Source of the DNA: Desulfobacterales bacterium
GTDB taxonomy: Bacteria; Desulfobacterota; Desulfobacteria; Desulfobacterales; Desulfobacteraceae
Reading direction: 5' to 3'
Length of the DNA: 6,624 bases
NCBI GenBank assembly: GCA_022361315.1
Contig: JAKSBB010001294.1
Location: forward strand, 1 to 6,624
Below the pieces are notes generated by a model. That model had not been told where the DNA came from and ran no database searches. It saw only the letters and a program-made list of their open reading frames with translations. The position numbers and the translations under genes were made by a program. This document shows positions 1 to 5,763 of the stretch, piece after piece (the first letter of the stretch is position 1; the number at the start of each line of letters is the position of its first letter).

Positions 1-2052
1 CACCCCAGATACCTGACCCTGGTGGCCCTGCCCTTTGTATTGGCCTGGCTTGCCGCGCCCATTATCCTTAAAGCGAAATACGCCACCATCTTAAAGGACA
101 TGATATCCAATAACCTGCTGGATATCAAAAGCTTCAGCACCAAGGAACTTGCCCACATATTCAAGCAGGACAAAAAAGTGCTTTCCGACCTTGAAGCCTC
201 TTTTCTTAAAGCCAGAGGAAAAGATGCCATCTGGTACGGCAACCTACTGAAAAAATTCTCCCAGGCCTCTCTGGACAAACATATTCTCGAGACACTTCCC
301 CTGCAGGATGAATCCACCCAGGTGGCATTAATAAAAATGATCTCGCCTGAGTCCAGATCCAAAGCCGCAGATGCGCTGGTGGCTCACCTGAATCCGGAAC
401 GACCGGAAACCACCATAGCCATCCTCAAACTGGTTTGTCAGGAAGGGTTCACAGCGGCCAATAAGGTGGATCTCACCCCGTATCTGGAAAGCACCCATCC
501 GGTGGTCAGAGGATTTGCCGCAGCCTGCCGGTATTCCCAGAACCCCGCAGAAACGCTTCCCAGAATTGAAACCTGGATAAACAGCCGGGATATGGACCAG
601 CGCCAGTCAGGTATCATCTGTTCCGGTCTGATCCGGAAACACAGCTTTATTGACAGACTGCTGGAAATCCTCTCAGAGAAAAATATTGACCCCATCATTC
701 CGGATATTATCATTGCCCTTTCCCGGCTGGAAGCCAGGGAATTGAACACGGTAATCTATTCCTATCTTTCCTATGAAATAGAGGCGGTCCGCATGGCTGC
801 CCTGGATGCGCTGGTCATTGATAACGACACCACACTGAAAAGGGCCGTTTCCCTGCTGGGTGACAGTTCAGAGGATATCCGTGATTTTGCCAAGGAAAAG
901 ATCAAATCCGCTGAATACCGGAATAACAAACTCCTTGTGGAATCCTTAGGTATTCCGAGTGCGAAGATCAGACGCGGCATATTCAATTTGCTGGAACACA
1001 TGGATATCAAAGAATTTGATATCTTGATGTTTGCCAAAAACCAGATTCTCAAAAGCTACACCAGCCTGGCCATGGGTGTTAAACTGAAACAATCCTCCCA
1101 AAGCCCGGTGGTGGAAATGGTCTCCGACCATCTGCTGCAGAAAAAGGATCTGATTCTGGAAAACGTCATCCGTGTCCTGGCCATCAACGACAAGAGCGGA
1201 AAGATGAAAACGGCATGGCGTGGTATATTCTCCCCCGACACCCGACAGAGGGCCAATGCCATCGAACTGCTAAGCGATGTCCTGGACCGTAAGGCTTTCA
1301 ACCAGATGGTCCCCCTTCTGGAAAGCCCCACACCGGAAAAAGCCCTTGATGAAGGAAGTAAACTGGTCAAATTGCCCGACCTGAACAAGGAAGGCGAGGA
1401 TGTCCTCACCCGTCTGCTGAACTCCGAAGACTGGGTTGACGTTATCATGGGACTCAGCCTGGTCAGAAACGACAGAGAAACCTATGATGTCCAGGCACTG
1501 ACCACCCATTTAAAATCACATGAAAACCCCATCATATTAAAGGAAGTTGAGATGGTCTCAAACACCGCCACATCCGCAGACAACACAACGGAACAGATCC
1601 AGACCGCGGAAATCTCCATGGGAGAAAAAATCCTTCTCCTTAAGGAAATTGATATCTTTTCCGGGCTGAGCGCAGAAGAACTGGCAGCCATCGCTGCAGA
1701 GACCGAAGAACGGGACTATCCGGAGGACGCTGAAGTCATCCGCCAGCACGAAATGGGAGAAACCGTCTTTCTTATCATCGACGGTGAGGTGGATGTGATC
1801 ATGGAACAGCCTGACGGCAAACAGGTGGTACTGGATCAGATCTCGTCCGGTGGCGCTTTCGGCGAAATGGCACTCATTGATGACGCCCCGAGATCCGCCA
1901 CCATAAAGACGGTGAGACCTTGCCGCTTTCTCATTCTTCACAAACAGGAGTTTAAGGAAACCGCCATGGAGTTCCCGCGGATTTCCCTGCAGATCTGCTC
2001 GGTGCTGAGCCAGAGAATCAGAGGGCTCCACGCGAAATTTCAGATCAACTAA
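1..2052 (+). CDS. Membrane protein (transporter-like) C-terminal part: last TM helix + HEAT repeats + cyclic-nucleotide-binding domain; 5'-partial
   Basis: The frame is open to base 1 (it reads H-P-R-Y-L-T-L before the GTG at 22), and those residues complete a hydrophobic helix ending about residue 17 (numbering from the GTG), followed by basic residues. The GTG has no Shine-Dalgarno sequence before it, so the gene almost certainly starts outside the window. Residues about 35-500 are helical and HEAT-like; clear units lie near 149-205 and 255-295. Residues about 534-670 are a CNB domain with the phosphate-binding cassette F613-G-E615-M-A-L...P623-R624-S-A-T. E615 (ribose) and R624 (phosphate) are both present and spaced as in PKA. 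Ser625 follows the arginine, where PKA has Ala and PKG has Thr. The domain order recalls Npt/ATP:ADP-translocase-like carriers with HEAT and CNB extensions; only the last helix is visible, so the carrier identity is inference. The CNB domain likely gates or modulates the membrane part when a cyclic nucleotide binds. The gene converges on a cyclase gene 87 bp away. Confidence 0.85.
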   Translation, partial: HPRYLTLVALPFVLAWLAAPIILKAKYATILKDMISNNLLDIKSFSTKELAHIFKQDKKVLSDLEASFLKARGKDAIWYGNLLKKFSQASLDKHILETLPLQDESTQVALIKMISPESRSKAADALVAHLNPERPETTIAILKLVCQEGFTAANKVDLTPYLESTHPVVRGFAAACRYSQNPAETLPRIETWINSRDMDQRQSGIICSGLIRKHSFIDRLLEILSEKNIDPIIPDIIIALSRLEARELNTVIYSYLSYEIEAVRMAALDALVIDNDTTLKRAVSLLGDSSEDIRDFAKEKIKSAEYRNNKLLVESLGIPSAKIRRGIFNLLEHMDIKEFDILMFAKNQILKSYTSLAMGVKLKQSSQSPVVEMVSDHLLQKKDLILENVIRVLAINDKSGKMKTAWRGIFSPDTRQRANAIELLSDVLDRKAFNQMVPLLESPTPEKALDEGSKLVKLPDLNKEGEDVLTRLLNSEDWVDVIMGLSLVRNDRETYDVQALTTHLKSHENPIILKEVEMVSNTATSADNTTEQIQTAEISMGEKILLLKEIDIFSGLSAEELAAIAAETEERDYPEDAEVIRQHEMGETVFLIIDGEVDVIMEQPDGKQVVLDQISSGGAFGEMALIDDAPRSATIKTVRPCRFLILHKQEFKETAMEFPRISLQICSVLSQRIRGLHAKFQIN

Positions 2053-2060
2053 CCCAAAGG

Positions 2061-2102
2061 TTTGTGTTGCGGTTATCGGGTGGCCCGAGGCCGCAGCACA
2101 AA
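2061..2102. terminator. Hairpin between convergent genes, possible bidirectional transcription end
   Basis: Arms TTTGTGTTGCGG (2061-2072) and CCGCAGCACAAA (2091-2102) pair over 12 positions with a single G-U type mismatch. The 18-nt loop holds a further CGGG/CCCG pairing (2077-2080 with 2084-2087). It lies 9 bp after the plus-strand stop and 38 bp beyond the cyclase stop, where both transcripts should end. Neither strand has a proper U-tract after the stem; only the A/T ends of the arms offer one. It is therefore a good secondary structure but an atypical intrinsic terminator. It could instead protect mRNA 3' ends. Confidence 0.5.
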
Positions 2103-2131
2103 ACTATTTACACCGGCTTAATCACAAGGAT

Positions 2132-2146
2132 AAAAGGCCTCAGGCC
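2132..2146 (-). terminator. Small inverted repeat with T-run at the cyclase stop codon
   Basis: Read on the minus strand, GGCC-TGA-GGCC spans the cyclase stop codon and is followed at once by TTTTAT. The stem is only 4-5 bp, so on its own it would be a weak terminator. Its position and T-run suggest it could help end the minus-strand operon ahead of the larger hairpin at 2061-2102. It may also be a chance palindrome. Confidence 0.25.
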
Positions 2147-3705
2147 AGGAGTTTGTAGACAATAATCTCCTCCCCCTTCCCTTTCACCCGCACAGGCGCC
2201 ATTTGCTCTGTGCTGTATGTGCCGGTCAGGAGACTGTGGGTGGTCTGGCTGAGGATGATATCGGAACCAAAGGTTTTGGCCAGGCCTTCGATGCGGGAGG
2301 CCGTGTTCACGGTATCCCCCACCAGTGCGTAGGACATGCGTTCCTCACTGCCGATGTTCCCCGCCAGCACGGCACCGGAATGAATACCGATCCCATGAGA
2401 GAGTCGGGGCAGCCCCTCTTTGGCAAGGGCTTCATTCAGGTTTCCAAGACGGCGGCGCATTTCAAGGGCAGCCTGAACCGCCATTTCCGGGTGATCCTCA
2501 TATCCCACCGGCGCACCGAACACGGCTTCAATTTCATCCCCCACATATTGAAGGATAAGCCCCTTGTGTGCCCGAACCGCCAGTGTCATTTCGTCAAAGT
2601 ACCGGTTCAGCACCTTTACAACCTGCCTGGGATGATTCTGCTCCACAAGACCTGTAAATCCCCTTAAGTCAGAAAACAGCAGGGTGACTCGTTTCATTTC
2701 GCCAGACAGGTCTGTGTTGCGGCCTGCGAGAATCTGCTCTCGGATTTCACGGCACATGAAGCGTCCCAGGGAATCCCGGGCAGAGCGGCTTTCATTGAGG
2801 CTGTCCACCATGGCGTTCACCCCCTGGGCCACATCTCCAAGCTCATCGTTGGATTCCACCGGTACCCGACGTGTGAGATCATTGTTCCCCACCGCCTTCA
2901 CCGTGGTTTTGATCTGCTCCAGGGGCCCGATGATACTTTTGGCCAGTAAATATGCCAGCACGACGGCAATGGTCATCAGGTCTGCGGCAACATAGGCAAG
3001 TTCCCAATAGAGGGAGGAGATCAACTCGCTCCGGGTCACGGCATCAGCCATGTGCAGTTGCCGGATATTGGAGGTCAAAATGATAGCGATAATGGGCATA
3101 GGGATACATATAATTCCCAGAAACACCATTAAAAACCGGGTGCGTAACCTCACCCGGAACCCGTATCTGACGTTCCGCAACTGTCCTTTTGGAAAAAACT
3201 GTCGGATATTGGGCCGCCAGGCATTGTCCAGAAGAAAAAATAACACTAGGCAGGTGACCCCGCCCCCGAGGCAGGAAATCCCCAGAAACCACCTCAGACA
3301 GTCAAGCAGATCCGGAGAAGGAACGTCAAACAAACGCGAGGTGATCAGGGGCTCCAGAAAGGCAAAAATAAATCCGGCCACCACCCACATTCCAAGGGAA
3401 ATCAGACTGATGGTGCTGGGCAGTTTCAGCACCTCCCGCTGGAGGTATGCGGCCGTATCCCCCGGAAGATCACCGATTTTCTTTTTCCCATCAATGATCC
3501 GGGCCATCATGCCGATGCGCCGGCGTCGTAACAAAAGAAAGCTGACACTCATGAAAAGCATGGTCACGGCGAAAAAAACGGCATCATAGTATCCGGGAAT
3601 ACCCGGATCCGAAGGCCGCGGCGGGAGAATATAGTTAAAGTAGATAAAGGTGGCGCAGCCCCCCAGAAAGTTCACCAGAACCAGTATGAGCCGGATTTTT
3701 TTCAT
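2140..3705 (-). CDS. Class III adenylate/guanylate cyclase, six-TM + HAMP architecture
   Basis: A 521-residue inner-membrane enzyme that should convert ATP or GTP to a 3',5'-cyclic nucleotide. Six helices lie near residues 4-26, 43-59, 97-118, 139-160, 190-211 and 234-256, with arginine/lysine-rich loops (60-96, 161-189) on the cytoplasmic side and only short outer loops. A HAMP linker follows (about 256-305; P261, D-E-L-G at 287-290), then the cyclase domain (about 338-521). Metal aspartates D346 (F-S-D-L-R-G-F) and D390 (V-G-D-E) and transition-state residues N467 and R471 are present, so it looks active as a homodimer. The base-selecting positions are Q386 and A460, in place of Lys and Asp/Thr, so ATP versus GTP preference is not readable. 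The layout matches the mycobacterial Rv1318c/Rv3645 type. With no large outer domain, it may sense membrane state or a membrane partner. It starts 3 nt after the PP-loop gene stop (TAAAGGATG), which implies coupled translation; a weak AAGGTG lies 14 nt upstream of the start. Confidence 0.93.
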   Translation of the reverse strand: MKKIRLILVLVNFLGGCATFIYFNYILPPRPSDPGIPGYYDAVFFAVTMLFMSVSFLLLRRRRIGMMARIIDGKKKIGDLPGDTAAYLQREVLKLPSTISLISLGMWVVAGFIFAFLEPLITSRLFDVPSPDLLDCLRWFLGISCLGGGVTCLVLFFLLDNAWRPNIRQFFPKGQLRNVRYGFRVRLRTRFLMVFLGIICIPMPIIAIILTSNIRQLHMADAVTRSELISSLYWELAYVAADLMTIAVVLAYLLAKSIIGPLEQIKTTVKAVGNNDLTRRVPVESNDELGDVAQGVNAMVDSLNESRSARDSLGRFMCREIREQILAGRNTDLSGEMKRVTLLFSDLRGFTGLVEQNHPRQVVKVLNRYFDEMTLAVRAHKGLILQYVGDEIEAVFGAPVGYEDHPEMAVQAALEMRRRLGNLNEALAKEGLPRLSHGIGIHSGAVLAGNIGSEERMSYALVGDTVNTASRIEGLAKTFGSDIILSQTTHSLLTGTYSTEQMAPVRVKGKGEEIIVYKLLA

Positions 3706-3708
3706 CCT

Positions 3709-4839
3709 TTAGGCGTCTGCACCTTTAAGCTTTCGTTCTATGGTATCGGCCAGGTCGTCTCTTCCCCGCGCCCTTAACAGCGGCACCATGGGACGGTAGA
3801 ACGGCGGCCTGACCCGGATGGTGATATCAAACCGGTCGATATCTTCCGGCAGCACCTCATCCGCTTCAAAGGCCCGTGTTTTATCCAGAAGTCCGAGGGC
3901 GGTCAGTTCAGTCATGGTTCGGACACACTTTTCACACCGGCCGCAGTTCAGCTGATCCGGTACATTGGCCAGGCAGACCCTGAAATTCTGGAACGCCGCA
4001 TCCCAGTGGGAGACAATTTCGATCTTTTCCAGGCGGGAGAGTTCATAGTCCCTGTGCCGGATGCGCATGCCGTAGGACGAATACTCCGGATCCAGCAGCG
4101 GATGTGACCCGCAGGGATGCAGATTGGGGATATCGTAGGATGAACCGATGAACATCAGATTCACCCGGGCGGAAAAAGAATGGGCCATGGCCGCAAGCAC
4201 CGCCCCGAAAAAAGAGTCCAGCCAGAGTTCCCGCTCATCGCAGAGGTGGCGGATATTGGTATACACGGGAATCAATGTGGTTCCGGCATCCCTGGTAATA
4301 TGGGAAATGGCCTTGATGGCCCGGTCGAAGACGTGGTATTTTGCCCCCCGCTCTATGACCCCGCCGATGTCAAACCCATGGAGAAAAAAGGCGTCCCGGA
4401 TATATGCCGGATGGTCCTCGGGATAGTTGAGGCGGTTCAGCCGAAGTGCAGCCAGGGAATCCATTCCGCCGGACATGACCATGCCGGTTCTGGGTGGCAC
4501 GGGCGTTTCAATCACAGACCGGGGTTTAGCCGTAACCTGAATAGGTGCATATCGTCCCTCTGTCCAATGTGCCAGCATTCGCTGAATCACGTTGACCCCT
4601 TCCAGCAGAAAGGGGCAGACCTCACCGTCCACAACCAGACGTTTTTCCCCCAGGTGCAGGGCCGGCAGCAGACATCCCACCAGAAATGCATCCGGGTTGA
4701 CAGCAAAGCCCTCCGCGTAAGCCTCTGTTGTTTTTATGAAAACGGTTTTTGGCTCCCGGTCGTTATCTTCAAATACCACCACCGCCGAAGCCGTAACGGT
4801 TTCCCCGTCTTTGTCCAGATTAAAATCCAGAAGTTTCAT
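3709..4839 (-). CDS. PP-loop ATPase of the QueC-like/N-type superfamily with zinc-type cysteine cluster
   Basis: A 376-residue soluble protein of unknown substrate. The pyrophosphatase loop S-G-G-M-D-S (123-128) shows an ATP-adenylating enzyme that releases PPi. C289, C299, C302 and C305 (C-x9-C-x2-C-x2-C, within N-C-G-R-C-E-K-C) closely mimic the zinc site of QueC, the 7-cyano-7-deazaguanine synthase. However, residues 1-115 form an extra, probably beta-rich domain not found in QueC, and a G-S-S (232-234)...G-S-H-P (244-247) stretch marks a different subfamily. No other queuosine gene is in the window. By family logic it would activate a carboxylate, amide or similar oxygen for attack by nitrogen or sulfur; the substrate is not inferable. 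It starts with ATG 18 nt after the ATP-grasp stop, with AAGGGAA about 9 nt upstream, and ends 3 nt before the cyclase. The C-terminal 60 residues are basic/acidic and helical. Confidence 0.88.
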   Translation of the reverse strand: MKLLDFNLDKDGETVTASAVVVFEDNDREPKTVFIKTTEAYAEGFAVNPDAFLVGCLLPALHLGEKRLVVDGEVCPFLLEGVNVIQRMLAHWTEGRYAPIQVTAKPRSVIETPVPPRTGMVMSGGMDSLAALRLNRLNYPEDHPAYIRDAFFLHGFDIGGVIERGAKYHVFDRAIKAISHITRDAGTTLIPVYTNIRHLCDERELWLDSFFGAVLAAMAHSFSARVNLMFIGSSYDIPNLHPCGSHPLLDPEYSSYGMRIRHRDYELSRLEKIEIVSHWDAAFQNFRVCLANVPDQLNCGRCEKCVRTMTELTALGLLDKTRAFEADEVLPEDIDRFDITIRVRPPFYRPMVPLLRARGRDDLADTIERKLKGADA

Positions 4840-4848
4840 AGATACGAA

Positions 4849-4855
4849 TTCCCTT
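4849..4855 (-). promoter_or_regulatory. Ribosome binding site of the PP-loop gene
   Basis: AAGGGAA on the minus strand ends 9 nt before the ATG at 4839, inside the 18-nt gap after the ATP-grasp stop. It supports that start. Confidence 0.6.
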
Positions 4856-4857
4856 AA

Positions 4858-5763
4858 TTATGACTGATTCCGGAAAGCAGTTTTCAGTACATGTTCCAGA
4901 ATAGTTGCCGCAATATTTTTTCCCGTTGCCTTTTCCAGCCCGCTGAATCCGGGGGAATAATTCACTTCGATCACCTGGGCACCGGAATCGGGTGACACCA
5001 TGATATCGACCCCGGCGATATCCAGACTGCAAGCCTTTGCCGCATCAACAGCGGTCCGTTCCAGCTCCGGTGACGGTGAAAAGGCACAGGCCCGTCCCTG
5101 CTGATGGATATTGGCCTTAAACTGCCCCGGCGGTGGTGTCAGCGCCATAGCGCCGGCCACCCGATCGCCCACCACAAGAAGCCTTAAATCCTGCCGATTT
5201 TCAGGGGGGATATACCGTTGAAGTACGAGCCCCTTAACAGGAACAAAATGGTCTTCCAGATACCCTTCGGCATCGGATGGCGAATCCAGTTTTTCCACAC
5301 CGTCGCCGCCCATCCCGTCCACCTGCTTTACCACAACCGGATAGCCGCCCAGCCGTACGACCCCTTCAAAAAACGTATCACGGCGGTTCACAAAACAGGC
5401 CTCCGGCACCGGTACCCCCGATCCTGATAATTGCTGAAGGCTCATAAACTGGTTCCGGGCAATGGTGACCCCGCGGATGCCGTTTACCAGGGGAATTCCC
5501 ATCAACTCAAACTGACGAAGCAGTACAAATCCGTATTCCCCCATGGGTGAGCCCTGACGGGGCATCACCAGGTCCGGTAAGGTGTCATGATCCGAAAAAG
5601 AAACCTCGCCCTTATTTCTTCCGACAGAACAGCACAGGCTGTAAGGATTAATCAGCATCACCCGATGGCCCCGCTGTTTGGCCTCTTCTCTAAAACGAGC
5701 GTTGGGATGAAAGTCAAACCCGTTCACGGTCATGATGCCTATGCTGCGGCCGGCAACGTTCAT
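4858..5763 (-). CDS. RimK-like ATP-grasp ligase (amino-acid/peptide ligase)
   Basis: A 301-residue cytoplasmic enzyme expected to join a carboxylate to an amine via an acyl-phosphate, using ATP and Mg2+. From the ATG: pre-grasp domain about 1-95 containing the RimK-type stretch around L-L-R-Q-F-E-L-M-G (81-89); ATP-binding lysine K146; glycine-rich lid G-M-G-G-D-G-V (150-156); D192 and R194 (D-L-R-L-L-V-V-G); metal ligands D253, E266 and N268 (E-V-N-Y-S-P-G-F). Length and motif order fit RimK/LysX/MptN relatives, which add glutamate, lysine or similar to a protein tail or cofactor. Which acceptor is used here is unknown. Start choice: a GTG at 5778 would lengthen it by five codons, but that GTG's first base is the last base of the GGAG motif, so that motif cannot serve it. 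The ATG at 5763 overlaps the acyltransferase TGA as ATGA, typical of translational coupling. Confidence 0.92.
   Translation of the reverse strand: MNVAGRSIGIMTVNGFDFHPNARFREEAKQRGHRVMLINPYSLCCSVGRNKGEVSFSDHDTLPDLVMPRQGSPMGEYGFVLLRQFELMGIPLVNGIRGVTIARNQFMSLQQLSGSGVPVPEACFVNRRDTFFEGVVRLGGYPVVVKQVDGMGGDGVEKLDSPSDAEGYLEDHFVPVKGLVLQRYIPPENRQDLRLLVVGDRVAGAMALTPPPGQFKANIHQQGRACAFSPSPELERTAVDAAKACSLDIAGVDIMVSPDSGAQVIEVNYSPGFSGLEKATGKNIAATILEHVLKTAFRNQS
5760..5763 (-). other. ATGA stop/start overlap joining acyltransferase and ATP-grasp genes
   Basis: The minus strand reads ATGA: the ATP-grasp start shares bases with the TGA of the acyltransferase. This arrangement usually makes translation of the second gene depend on the first and indicates one transcript. 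Confidence 0.8.

Noticed and set aside
22..24. GTG at 22 as the true start of the HEAT-CNB gene
   Set aside because: The frame is open upstream, there is no ribosome site, and the upstream residues complete a membrane helix.
1558..2031. 157-codon minus-strand open frame
   Set aside because: Antisense to the CNB domain, which is clearly coding on the plus strand.
3050..3589. 179-codon plus-strand open frame
   Set aside because: Mirror of the cyclase membrane region; Arg/Thr/Ser-rich translation typical of an antisense shadow.
3639..3705. Lipoprotein-type signal at the cyclase N-terminus (L-G-G-C at 14-17)
   Set aside because: The hydrophobic stretch continues past the Cys and forms the first of six helices, so cleavage and lipidation are unlikely.
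3709..4839. Queuosine biosynthesis (queC)
   Set aside because: Extra N-terminal domain, different internal motifs and no queuosine neighbours.
4180..4857. 225-codon plus-strand open frame
   Set aside because: Lies wholly antisense to the PP-loop gene, whose motifs are unmistakable; the translation is low-complexity in composition with no recognisable domain.
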